This document shows, one piece after another, positions 1-9,872 of a DNA stretch of 64,000 nt. The notes beneath the pieces are model-generated. The model searched no databases, was not told where the DNA came from, and was given only the letters and a program-made list of their open reading frames with translations. The stretch covers positions 1,036,134 through 1,100,133 of the forward strand of contig BCKK01000008.1 of assembly GCA_001600615.1 (NCBI GenBank). The letters are read 5' to 3'. The number at the start of each line of letters is the position of its first letter. The stretch's first letter is position 1. A program made the position numbers and the translations under genes. This stretch comes from Dioszegia crocea. Taxonomy: Eukaryota > Basidiomycota > Tremellomycetes > Tremellales > Bulleribasidiaceae.

Positions 1-1
1 G

Positions 2-1372
2 GTCGGGCGGGATACCGAGAGTGTAGCGGCGTCTGGATCTGGGTCTGGCTTTGGCCCGGCCACAAGTTCTGGGTCCGTGCCAGGGGCATTAATGGCGGGC
101 TTGAGCGAGAAGGAACAGATGAAGAGGTACTACGAAGCCAAGGATAGAGTGGAGAATCGAGGTGAAGGGTCGGGGTCGGGGTCGGGGTCTGTGCCCGCGG
201 TGGCGGTGGCGCCTGGCCTTGCGAATGGGGCAACATCTACTACCCCATCCGGACTCAGCGAGAAGGAGCAAATGAGGCGATATTACGCTGCAAAAGATAT
301 GGTGGATTCTCGAGCCGGATCCTCATCTGCGCCAGTATCCGCACCTTCCCCAAGTCAACCCTCTACATCCCAAACGCCAGCCAACCCCTCACACCCAATT
401 AGCGAGAAGGAGCAGATGCGGCGGTATTACGAGGCGAGAGACCGGGTTGAACAGACTCAGAATTCAGCTTTCCCGCCTAGCGCATCGGCGTCGGTTTCAG
501 GACCGAGCCGGGATATGGGGATGGGATCGGGGTCAGGGTCGGGCTCGGGATCAGGCTCAGGATCGATAATGGGGATCAACGGCACAGTGGGCACTTCCTC
601 GAACTCCACCTCGCAAACCTACCCCTCAGCGACAGACGAGAAAGACATGATGCGTCGTCGGTACGAAGAAGCCACCAACAGAGTCACAAGAGCCGGTACA
701 TCCAGTCCACCTATGGCCTCACCTTCGACATTCTCCCCTCCCCCAACCCCGTTCGCATCAGGCTCTACATACCCCTCTCACCCTCCACCTTCATCCACCT
801 CAACATACCCTTCGGCTACAGATGAGAAAGAGCGTATGCGAGCTTTATACGAAGAAGCCAATCAACGCGTTAGCGCTCGGACGCGTCAATCCCTCAGTCC
901 ATCTCTGGAGGCCTCACCTCGATCTTCACAACCTCCCATATTGTCCAATTCGGGTATTTCAAATTCGACATCTGGACCTGGACCCCCTCTGCCCCCAAAT
1001 CCTTATTCGAATGGTGGCTCGGGTTCTTCATACCCCTCTGCAGAACAAGAAAAGGAGTCGATGCGAAATCGATATGAATCTGCGTCGATGGCGGTGGATA
1101 AGGCCAGGGTGGCGTCAGGTGGTAGTGTCGGTGGGCATGGGACTAGGGGTGCGAGTGGGGATGGAGGTGAGGGATCGGGAGGGATTTCGTACTTTGGGAA
1201 TCCGTCAGGAGGCGGGAGGTCGATGTCGGGATCAGGATCGGGATCAGGGATTGGGATGGGGGAGGAGTCTGGTCCGCCCCCACCATTACCATCTCGACCG
1301 CCAGCGGATTATATCACCTTGTTGAGTCCGGTTACGGAGACGCCGCCTGAGTCTTGGAGGGGCTATAGATAG
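2..1372 (+). CDS. 3' part of a disordered repeat protein (5' end outside window)
   Basis: The frame is open from base 2 to the TAG at 1370-1372, so the gene starts upstream of the window. The visible ~456 residues are low-complexity (Gly/Ser, Pro/Ser) and contain six spaced copies of a charged helical motif: SEKEQMKRYYEAKDRV, SEKEQMRRYYAAKDMV, SEKEQMRRYYEARDRV, DEKDMMRRRYEEATNRV, DEKERMRALYEEANQRV and QEKESMRNRYESASMAV. The tail is proline-rich (PPPPLPSRPP, a possible SH3 ligand). Similar EKE-x-M-R-x-x-Y-E segments occur in long C-terminal tails of some basidiomycete scaffold or arrestin-like proteins, but no folded domain is visible here, so no function is assigned. No intron is needed in the visible part. 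The frame is certain; the identity is unknown. Confidence 0.8.
   Translation, partial: VGRDTESVAASGSGSGFGPATSSGSVPGALMAGLSEKEQMKRYYEAKDRVENRGEGSGSGSGSVPAVAVAPGLANGATSTTPSGLSEKEQMRRYYAAKDMVDSRAGSSSAPVSAPSPSQPSTSQTPANPSHPISEKEQMRRYYEARDRVEQTQNSAFPPSASASVSGPSRDMGMGSGSGSGSGSGSGSIMGINGTVGTSSNSTSQTYPSATDEKDMMRRRYEEATNRVTRAGTSSPPMASPSTFSPPPTPFASGSTYPSHPPPSSTSTYPSATDEKERMRALYEEANQRVSARTRQSLSPSLEASPRSSQPPILSNSGISNSTSGPGPPLPPNPYSNGGSGSSYPSAEQEKESMRNRYESASMAVDKARVASGGSVGGHGTRGASGDGGEGSGGISYFGNPSGGGRSMSGSGSGSGIGMGEESGPPPPLPSRPPADYITLLSPVTETPPESWRGYR
523..566 (+). repeat. GGNTCN minisatellite coding for (Gly-Ser)n
   Basis: An imperfect hexamer run (ggatcg/ggtcag/gggtcg/ggctca variants) encodes alternating Gly-Ser inside the repeat protein. 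A second, shorter run lies near 1229-1252. Such tracts are prone to length changes by slippage. Confidence 0.75.
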
Positions 1373-1642
1373 TTTAAGTAGGTCTTGTAGAGAAGAGGAA
1401 GAAGGGAGAGTAGGGGTGATCTTGATATACTCATAGCTGTTAACAATGCCCGGGCTGATCACTAATGGGCTCCAAATCAGTACTGCTCATGGTCGCTAAT
1501 GCTTTGCTGCCCCATGTGGTCCAATCTGAACTCTCTGTCAAGTGGACTGATACACGTGGCGTCATCGGCCTCGTTTAATAACGATACTGCTACCCAGCTT
1601 CCCCTGGTAGATACACATCTGCGTCTGACACTACCTCGCCAT

Positions 1643-2109
1643 CTAGTTTCCTGACTTGGGATTCCTCCTGGTGCATCCACAGTCCGCTGCTACCACCCTC
1701 CGTTTCCCGAACCCCCGAATATCGACTTCGCTGACTTTCTCGTGACCCTTGAGGTCGATGCCCCCGCATTTCTTGCAGTAGATGCGGCCGCGGTAACAGA
1801 TGAAGCGAATGAGGAGAACGAGGAGGATGAGACCGAGGATTCCTCCGCCAATGCCACCTTGAGCTTGTCAGCCATTGCCCGAATTGGGGAGGGCGCGAGT
1901 TATAAGTAAGATCCAGAAAGTCAGGGGGACAGCTAGCTTCTGCACATGGGCGCGTGACATGTAGACTACCCGGATCGATGAGACTACTCACCTCCTAGCT
2001 TACCCATGTCCATCTTATCCCCGTCAGGAGCGACAGAGCCAGCATTCGTACTAGCACTTGCCTCTGCTCCGGCTTCACCGCGGTCCTGTAGCTGACGAAG
2101 AGCGGGCAT
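1643..2109 (-). CDS. Array member A: 110-aa single-pass membrane protein with Cys tail
   Basis: Exon 1 is 1992-2109 (118 nt) and exon 2 is 1643-1857; the 134-nt intron ends in AAG after a GCTGAC branch site. The exons sum to 333 nt (110 aa plus stop). The N-terminal ~40 residues are Ala/Asp/Gly-rich. A membrane segment follows (GGGILGLILLVLLIRFI), then a basic tail with YRGRIYCKKCG, GFGKRR and CGC. There is no separate signal peptide, so I infer N-outside/C-inside from the positive tail. It shares tail motifs with member F at the other end of the array. Function is unknown. The long intron and AAG acceptor make this the least certain splice in the array. Confidence 0.65.
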
Positions 2110-2614
2110 TTTGCTGATAATTTCACTTGGATTGAACGGCCGTGATATGTGAGCTCGCCCGGCACTCTTGAGTCCGAGTTGAACCTCTTTTGCGCGCACA
2201 CCATGCCCCTAAGTTTAGGGGATCGACTCTCAAAGGATCACTCAGCAATACTGATTGCTCACCCTGCCCTTGTGGGCCCTGGGGCCTGGGGTTCGGACGC
2301 TGCTACATGTTTGGCAGTGAGACGGGGAAGGCAAAGTCGCCGTGTGCGCTCTCACCGTCCCTCGCGAGTTCAGATCTAGCAGCTACCAGGAAACCTTCCG
2401 CCACCTGTCTGACACGGCCAACATAACTCATGACCGGTGGTTGTGTGCAGAGCACTAATGTCTTTGCGGCACAAGGTTTCAAATGTGTATGACTGATTTG
2501 AGCGGAATAGGAAATACATGTTTACAGCTAGAGGCTAGCTTACAGTCTTACTAACAAATCGACTTCTAGCTGACACCCACTGACTAGACATCGTCGCCCT
2601 GCCTCTACTCGGGA

Positions 2615-2929
2615 TCAACTCTTGAGCTTCTCAATCTTCTTCTTCTGCTTGTGGTTGAGTACGGCGAAGGTGGCACATACAAGGAGGCCGATCAAGCCGA
2701 GTGCAATGAGAGCCCAGACTAATTAGGAAAAACACTTCGTCAGCCCTTGTTCTCTCCAAGTTCTCGTTCATAGAAATTGTGACTCACTTGCTTTGCCGGC
2801 GTTGGTATGGCCACCTGTTTGATGGTTAAGCATCCCTCCGCTTATGTACAGACCAATGATCTTCTGTCTCAGAGTGGGGTCGTACTCTTCACGAGCAAGC
2901 ACCTGTCTTGCTAGCTGTGACATTGCCAT
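2615..2929 (-). CDS. Array member B: 81-aa single-pass membrane protein
   Basis: Exon 1 is 2788-2929 (142 nt) and exon 2 is 2615-2718; the intron is 69 nt (GTGAGT...TTAG). The sum is 246 nt. The ectodomain (~47 aa) ends NAGKA at the splice junction. The membrane segment is IWALIALGLIGLLVCATFAV, followed by the basic tail LNHKQKKKIEKLKS. I chose the first of two in-frame ATGs because it gives exon 1 the same 142 nt as member F. The H-K-x-K-K tail is shared with members C and D. No known domain; function unknown. Confidence 0.7.
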
Positions 2930-3437
2930 TGTTGCTCTTCAGTCGGCGCGATAGCAAAGGTATATTGTATTTACCCTGCGTTGATGACGAATATGCGATG
3001 TCAAGGTCCCTCTCGACTGTCTACTAAGTACTGCTTGGACTGCCACGGGGGTTGTTCAATCCCTCACTGAAACCATGTTCCGAATGCTCATCGAGGAGTC
3101 GCCTCCTTTGATTCCTGACATACGCACCGCGGGGAAAGGGAGGAAAGGGGATAAGGGATAATTTTGTCGACATGTACGTACGGATGGTCTACGAATGAGT
3201 CGGTGATCCATTGTCGCGATGCAGTCAGAGAGGTGAGGTACAAGCTAGGCCTAGGAAAGGCGGTTCACGAGCCGTGAGCGCAAGATATGCCCTCGGTACG
3301 TTGCGGCAGACTGGCACGTTCAATCATTCATCGGGCATACTGTTACATGCATGTCTATGATTCTTAAATACAGCGTGAATTCGAATGTACTGAAAGCTGG
3401 TGACGTTCCCTGGCACTAGTCTAGACTCTACACCAGT

Positions 3438-3745
3438 CTAGTCCTCGACCTTTTTATTTGTCTTCGTTCCCGACTTCTCCTCTTCGAGGTCACCAATCTC
3501 CTTTTTCTGTTTGTGATGTCGCGAGATCAAGAAGCCAGAAGCAATTATCAATCCCAGAAGGATGAGACTGCCGAAGATCACTGACGAGTCAGCTTCTACG
3601 CTGATTGTACCATCAAATAGGCCTCACCACCATAGCCGGCGGGCGTAAACGCGCCACCTTCTCTCATTCCATCCAAAGTGTAAGTCTCGAGCGACGAGGT
3701 GGACGGATCTTGGCTCGCCGGTGGGTCGGCTCGAGTGATGATCAT
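3438..3745 (-). CDS. Array member C: 86-aa single-pass membrane protein
   Basis: Exon 1 is 3628-3745 (118 nt) and exon 2 is 3438-3580; the 47-nt intron ends CTCGTCAG. The sum is 261 nt. The ectodomain is Ser/Thr/Asp-rich and ends PAGYG at the junction. The membrane segment is VIFGSLILLGLIIASGFLI, then a charged tail beginning RHHKQKKEIGDLEEEK. It has the same phase-1 junction immediately before the helix as all other array members. Function unknown. Confidence 0.7.
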
Positions 3746-4264
3746 GGTAGACAGAGGGTATCTGCAAGGCTATCGTAGACTTATCAAGCTCTCGGTCTAA
3801 GCGTTCAATATATATGCTTGATGCCAGTATAAGTAGATCGATTACAATGCGCTCAGCAGTGTAATATCTTAGGGTACAGTAGATAGTATCTCCCAGGAGC
3901 TGGAACCAGCAAGGGATCGCAAGCTGAAAGGAAAGCGATCAGTGACAAATCCCTCGGAAGGCGCAATTTTCACAAAGGAGAGGATGCATCAAGACCATTC
4001 ACGTCAACGGAAAACGTCATGAGATGACAGAGTTACTGTCTTTTCTTTGACCTCGGTGACCCACTGGGATCCTAGGCAAAGCTCACGCCGAGCCTCCCCC
4101 AGTGTATACTGTGGCGGTTGGGTGGCAAAAGTGGCGGTTTGGGTGGCAAGAATGGCACGGGTGGCAAAACACAACTTTGATCGCATATGCGTCTGATACC
4201 AATGCCGATTCACATGTAACAAAAGGACAGCCTTGACACAAGCTTTGACTTATAAACGAGTGGT

Positions 4265-4566
4265 CTATTCATCCCCCCTTTTAGCCTTATGGATCTTCAC
4301 GCCCAAGGTGATTGAAGCGACGATGAGTGCTAGAAAGATGAAGCCGAGCGTGAGGACTGTAGAAAAGCTCGTCAGCGCCTACTGATTTCAAGGTGGACGA
4401 CGGCGAATGGCAACTCACCAATCCCACCAGTCGTGGTCAGACTATTCTCTGTTCCGTAGGTCATTCCGCCAAACTTGATGAACTTTGCGACAGCGATGGA
4501 TACGCCAGACGACACAGAGTCATCATCTGCGGCTCTGACCGATAACTGTTGGGGAGCAGGCGCCAT
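4265..4566 (-). CDS. Array member D: 79-aa single-pass membrane protein
   Basis: Exon 1 is 4419-4566 (148 nt) and exon 2 is 4265-4356; the 61-nt intron ends TTCTACAG. The sum is 240 nt. The ectodomain (~49 aa) has an Ala/Val-rich stretch (VSIAVAKFIKF) that could be a weak amphipathic segment. The membrane segment is IVLTLGFIFLALIVASITLGV, with a very short basic tail KIHKAKRGDE. It is the smallest member of the array. Function unknown. Confidence 0.7.
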
Positions 4567-4986
4567 ATCGGTCTGCGAGTGGTTGATGATAGTACACTGT
4601 GGGTCGTTTCCGAATATCTGCTCAGGTTATTGACGAATGAGGGTCTTGTGATACATGGCCAATCCCAGTTTCAGCGGTCGCAAGGCTATGGTAAAGTTGG
4701 GGCGGCCTGTCTCAGATCCTTGAAACATGTGTACTCCTGTCTGCCAGTCACTCCCAGGGGGCTAAGGGGAAGCTCACAATAGTGATAGATACAGGTTGAC
4801 CGGGGTCAGAAGCTCAAAGGAGCTTGATAGGGCTGTTATATTGCTACAGATCGGGGGGTACATTCATTTGAGCCAGCCAGGAAGAATGGGGGACGGATAT
4901 ATTCGATACTTAAGATCGAGGCAATAGTAACAGAGGAGTGGCGTAGGATACATGTATGCTGATTACACGCTTTGAGCTATTTCCCA

Positions 4987-5332
4987 TTATGAAGACGGTG
5001 GCATAACCTGTTTCTCAACCTCCTTAGGTTCTGTCTTTGTCTTTGCTGTTCCGCCTCCGCCCGCCGAGTTCCTTCTCAATTTGCGCAGCTTGTAAAAGAG
5101 AGCACCAGTGACGATGCCCATCAATACACATGCGGCACCCAACCCCATCGCTATGAAGCCATAAGCCATCACTCGTTCACAGGCGAGATACACGCTGATC
5201 CGGCGTGGACTCACCAGCTTTGCCGGCGGGACTCGGAAGGCCTGTGCGGCTCATCTTGGCACCGCTCGGTGCGTATTCTTCATAGTAGTCACCGATGTCC
5301 TTCGAGATCTGGTTAGCAGCTGGCTCGGACAT
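4987..5332 (-). CDS. Array member E: 93-aa single-pass membrane protein
   Basis: Exon 1 is 5215-5332 (118 nt, as in A and C) and exon 2 is 4987-5150; the intron is 64 nt. The sum is 282 nt. The ectodomain contains an acidic/Tyr patch (DIGDYYEEYAP) and ends PAGKA at the junction, nearly identical to the end of member B. The membrane segment is AMGLGAACVLMGIVTGALFY. The tail starts LRKLRRN and continues with a Gly run and Lys/Glu-rich sequence. Function unknown. Confidence 0.7.
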
Positions 5333-5780
5333 ATCGGCCTGTGATTTCGAGGGCGAACTAATACAAGGTCGCTGAGGGTTTGTACTTTGTCACTGAGTTG
5401 ATCGACCGAAGATTGGGTTCCCAAAAACGAGATGCATCCACTAGGCGTATTGATCGGTGACCCATATGTGGGGCAATGGGTACAAAGGTGAGTCAGGCTC
5501 CAGCCCCTCGTGTACAATATCGGCCCGGGGAGGAGATATACAAAGGATCTATTCATATTGATCATGATGCCCTGGCCTTTGGAGCAGGCAGGCACGTTAC
5601 CCAATCCTATGGTACCTCCCGAGCGAGCAAGACGGGAGACTCTGACTCGACATGCAGATGTATAGATCATGAAGACGACTATGAAAAGGCAGGGTAAACA
5701 CAGCTATATACATAGTCCTGCCTCCAAGTTCAGATTGCCGACAGCCATCCGCGATCTCGTTGTACGACTTTGACTCTCGC

Positions 5781-6207
5781 TTAGCCGCCAGCCTTTATTG
5801 CGCAGGCACAAGGACCCTTCCTCTTTCCCAACCCCGCAAAGATGTTATTGGCTGTCTTGAGGTTCTCTGGAGTGGCATCATCCCAATGGTTGGAGTAGAC
5901 GCGTTTGCGGTAGCGAAGGAAGCGGAATACAAAGATGGCGACGGATATGGCTCCTAGAGCGGCAAAGAATCCAGCTGAGTATCGTCAGCTTCGGCTTGGG
6001 GGGTTTGGAGTCAGTCAGACGTCCTCGACTTCGCACGAGTACCATCCCGCAGACGGACGACTCACCTAGAACTGAGATCCACTTAGTACTCCCGTCCGCG
6101 TTGACGATGGTCAGAGCCCCCGCCCCAGTCGCCACCTGCTCACCAGATGCGACAGTAGGGCTACCCGCTGGGTTACCCGTGGTGGTTATCTGACGGATGA
6201 AAGGCAT
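5781..6207 (-). CDS. Array member F: 111-aa single-pass membrane protein with Cys tail
   Basis: Exon 1 is 6066-6207 (142 nt) and exon 2 is 5781-5974; the 91-nt intron ends ATACTCAG. The sum is 336 nt. The ectodomain is Gly/Thr/Ala-rich. The membrane segment is GFFAALGAISVAIFVFRFL, then RYRKRVY, a polar linker, GLGKRK and CAC near the C terminus. The spacing and motifs (RF-x2-YR-x-R-[IV]-Y, G-x-GKR, C-x-C) match member A, so the two ends of the array are the closest paralogues. Function unknown. Confidence 0.72.
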
Positions 6208-6642
6208 TCTGAGGATCTCTTTATTGAGTTTTGATCTGAGATGATGTCAAGTATATGAGCGATACAACTAGCCTGCAATTTCCAACCTACCGCTGGTGAC
6301 TGTACGCTCCGGATGTACAGGACTGCTTCCTTTCAGGTCAGCCCTTAATCTCCGTGTGAGGTCTCGCAGTACAAGGGTCTTAGTAGCACACTAGTATCAA
6401 ACAGGAACATGTGACACAACACACCTTACAATGCTACAGGCGGGCACTCGGTGTCGAGGCGGATAGCTGCGCCTGAGTTCGATCTTCTGAATCAGATTGA
6501 TATTCTCAAGAACATTACCCAGGCAGCAGAGCTGCAGCTGAAACATCAGCGACAAGTGAGCTGATGGAGTGAGTGGACGTCCAATGAGGCTGTGCCATGC
6601 ATGCAAGTCAATAAGTAATCAGAACGCTAGGGGTACCGGATT
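6208..6642. other. Intergenic, nothing recognised
   Basis: This 435-bp stretch lies between array member F, whose upstream region it contains, and the end of the next minus-strand gene. Short frames here look like chance openings. Confidence 0.5.
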
Positions 6643-7455
6643 TCATGGATTGGTCTCTGTTACGATCCGCTCTACCGGCTCTTGCCTGACCCAAACCGTT
6701 GATTCTCCCGATTCATCAAGTCCCCGACTGCGCCGTAAGGCGTCGAGAGCGTCTGTCAGGGTGCACGGGAGGCGCAGCGCGCCCACCTGGCTACCGTAGA
6801 TAGCAGCCCTGATTTGCGATATGTCAGCTCCTTGAATGAGGGCGTAAGGAGTATCCCCAATAAGGGATCGAGATGCGAGGATGAACCCAGTTGCAGTGTC
6901 GCTATCAGTGATAGTCTTGCCCTCCGCGAAGCGAACCTGGTACGCGACTGTCGAGTGGGCGCTGTCTTCACGTTGGCAGTGAGGGCCGCTGCAAACGGGA
7001 GCGTCCTCGCAAGTCGCAACTTTGCGCTTGCCGCGATAGCTGTTGCGCGCAATTGCAGGTGTGTAGGTGAATATCTTGTATTTGACACTGAGATCCGTAT
7101 CAGACCTGGTAGGCCAGAAGGTGGAAGTGAAGGTCGGTGGGGCTGGCCGTGGCGTGGTCATATTGGACGCGGTGAAGGCAATTTGCCGTATGGATGTGAA
7201 GATACGAAGTAGGTATAGATCTCACGGGGATGGGTCGGCCGATACTTGGATAGAGGGAAAGGTCAAGTGGGTGGGCGCCTCTACTTTGAAGGTGAGCGTA
7301 TCGAAGCGTACCGATTCGCCATCTGAAAGGACTTCCACATCGTGGGCAGAGCAAGTGCGTGACTGTCAGATCAAAGGACGTCGTCTGACGTCAGCTCACG
7401 TGTAGGATCTAGAGCATTGGAAGTTACCTTGCTGTACGGTCAACTTGAAGCGCAT
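6643..7455 (-). CDS. Hypothetical protein, 198 aa, three exons
   Basis: Model: exon 1 7428-7455, exon 2 7226-7331, exon 3 6643-7105 (597 nt in total, whole codons). Exon 1 is tiny (MRFKLTVQQ). The first acceptor (GGAAG) lies ~36 nt past a CTGAC branch site; the nearer CAG abuts the branch and breaks the frame. The product is soluble-looking, with a beta-rich N-terminal half, a Cys cluster (CEDAPVCSGPHC) and a C-terminal helix (LTDALDALRRSRGLD). No family is recognised. The model is supported by phase consistency, not homology. A different choice of first acceptor opens another frame (see findings). Confidence 0.55.
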
Positions 7456-7601
7456 TGGCGAGAGAGGCGAATGTCTAGATTTGCTGCCGCCGTAGTAAGG
7501 AGATCAGTAAAGAGTGTGTGGAGTGGTCCGTTCCCGCTTGACAGGATGGAGCTGAAGGTGTCTAGAGACAATTTGATGATGTGCAGACATTGACGCAACG
7601 C

Positions 7602-9067
7602 CTAGCAGACGGATGACACGTCGATACTGCTCTCTCTGTCTTTCCGCTCTGCCACACCCTTCTCAGTGACCACACAACCTGGCGTCAGCTTGGCCAATGT
7701 CAAACTTACTAATGAGATCCGCCGGAGTGACGTCAAAGCTGGGGTTATAGACCCCTTGCCATCGCTCTTTGCCTGATCCAACTCCTTCCGGCGTTATGCG
7801 CACAACTGACATCTCGCCTGTTTCGATGTTGCGTCCGCGGACTAGGGTAGCTTCCACGGGTGGCCGTTGTTCAATGTGGATCCTGTATATCAGCTACGAG
7901 CGCATAGGCGTAGAACCTAGACTTACTCGGCTCCAGTCTCCAGCGACAAGTCCACTGTGGTGACGGGCGCTACGACCATGAATGGGACGTTATGCCGCCG
8001 TGCAAGAATTGCCGCTTGATATGTGCCAATCTGAGCTTAGCTTAAGATCTTTGCAATAGCGGAGAAGATTCACCTTATTTGCCGTATCCCCATTCCTGAC
8101 CACTCTATCCGCTCCCACGATGACCCCATCTATATCCTCCAACTGCATCAGGCTTCCCAGCATTGTATCGCAAATCATCGTTGCCGGTATTTGCAGCGTC
8201 GTCAATTCGAGGGAAGTAAGGCGTGAGCCCTGGTGATAGGGTGTGGTCTGAGCATAGTATGCAGTGTCGAGTTGGTCATGCTCAAACAAAGCGGTAATGA
8301 CGCCAATGGCGGTTCCATAACCTGATGTCGCGAGACTTCCGGTATTGCAGACGGTGATGACTTTGAGTGCCTTTTTGTTGTCCTTCCGCTTGGACCATAG
8401 CCATTCTGCTCCGAGCCGACCCATCTCCATATTCCGTTTAAGGTCCTCCTCGTGCACGGCCGTGCAGAGCGCTTTGACCTTTTCCACCAGATCTTTTGCA
8501 TCTCCACTTGCGTCTTTTAGAACAGCTCGGATACGGTTCATCGCTTCGCTGAGGTTGACCGCTGTGGGTCTGGAGGATTGTAGGTGGTCAAGAATGGGGT
8601 GGAGGTGGGATGCGACTTCAGATGCAGAAGTGAATTGGGGTGGGTTCGAGAGGTGGGAGCGGATGGAAAGGGCGGCAAGGGAGGCTATAGCGGGAGCGCC
8701 GCGGATCTACATAAGCTTGCCCTCACGACAACCCACCTTCATTGACTTGATAGCGTCATAAGCCTCATCTGGAGTAGACACCTTCTCCCATGTTACCGTA
8801 TGTCTGCCATCAGCGAGGTCGGACCCAGACTCACGGCAACAGCAATTGATCAACAATTTCCACCTGCCCACTGGAATCTATCCTTATGGATGTCATCATG
8901 TCAGGCAGGGGCTTCTTTCCGGAGGGCGCTTGGGCTACCATTGTGTTTATGAGAGATTCCGGTATAGTAGGCTTGAAAAACGGCTGCGAACGTGGACTGA
9001 AAATGTCACTCAAATTAGTGGCGCCAGGAAGGGGTCCTTTGAGAATGACGGCTTTCTCCGCCGCCAT
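7602..9067 (-). CDS. MRI1: Methylthioribose-1-phosphate isomerase
   Basis: It converts 5-methylthioribose-1-phosphate to methylthioribulose-1-phosphate in the methionine salvage pathway (MtnA, eIF2B-alpha/beta/delta-like fold). Visible family motifs: [67 protein letters not shown] and VTEKGVAE. Six exons (8835-9067, 8737-8803, 8074-8706, 7927-8030, 7710-7882, 7602-7678) give 428 aa. Introns are 31, 30, 43, 44 and 31 nt. The 30-nt and 31-nt introns interrupt conserved sequence (SMK/IRGAPAI, LLLP/H, DLI/S), so they are firmly supported. A 56-57-residue N-terminal extension precedes [11 protein letters not shown]; translation could instead start at the ATG at 8899 or 8896. Confidence 0.95.
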
Positions 9068-9872
9068 GGTGATTTTGGACCAATTGCGAAGCTATAGTGT
9101 GAGTCGTATGCATAGGCTATGGTAAATCTGAAAAGTGCGATCTGTAGCTAGTGCTCTTAGCTACAACTTTGCTTTCGACAAGATGATCTGCGTTGGAAAT
9201 TGACCAGACCAAAAGGCATGGCGCGAGGGCCCTCATGGCGGATTTGCGCGGGGAATCTGATGTTACTTCATAGCTCTCAACCCTTTACTGCTGTTCTGAC
9301 TATTGGAGAGGCTACTGGATGTCGGTCTCGGATAAAGGATATATGAGGACAGTTCCAGAGATTGGTACAACCTCTGGCCGTTAAATTCTAAGCAAAAAGT
9401 AGCTCATTTCGCTCCGTATGGTCGAAACCCGTCTGGAACCTTCCCCTCTATGCCTTCGCGACCGGCGCCTTTTCACTCACATCTCACGTCACATTTGAGC
9501 TACATGATCTCCAAACCCCTCATCCGATAGAGGAGATGCAGGCGGTGCTGCTTGTCGATAATGAGATGCTGCGGGCTGAAGACTGCAGCACAAAACGCCA
9601 TCTGGCAATCCCTTGCGCTTCCAGAATTTGACCTATCTTTTCACCTTGCATTCCAAATGACAGGGATCATCGCGCGGCCAAATTCGCCTCCCAGCCTAGA
9701 TAGCTGACACTTCGGGCATCTCCAACCTATCGTCAAATAAGCATGCCCAAAGGACCCATGCCGTAAACTCACTAAAACCTCCACCACATGCCATCCCATG
9801 CAACAAAAAGTGTTTCTTTCGATTCCAGTCGAAACAGGACACGTCTGGGGACGACTGGGAGTGCAAAACATA
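9068..9872. other. Intergenic between MRI1 and tRNA-Leu
   Basis: About 800 bp with no convincing coding frame or repeat. It contains the upstream region of MRI1 and the 3' flank of the minus-strand tRNA. I see no clear regulatory element. Confidence 0.5.

Larger units (their letters stand above)
1643..6207 (-). other. Tandem array of six small single-pass membrane protein genes
   Basis: Six consecutive minus-strand genes lie at 1643-2109, 2615-2929, 3438-3745, 4265-4566, 4987-5332 and 5781-6207. All have two exons and one phase-1 intron. Exon 1 is 118 nt in three genes, 142 nt in two and 148 nt in one, and encodes a hydrophilic N-terminal region. Exon 2 always opens with the membrane helix and ends in a short, mostly basic tail. 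Intergenic spacers are 420-519 bp, and I see nothing else convincing in them. Primary sequences are very diverged while the architecture is constant, which points to old tandem duplication of one ancestor. Each member is described separately. Confidence 0.8.

Noticed and set aside
822..1325. 167-aa frame overlapping the repeat protein
   Set aside because: Shadow of the repetitive coding sequence in another frame; no independent features.
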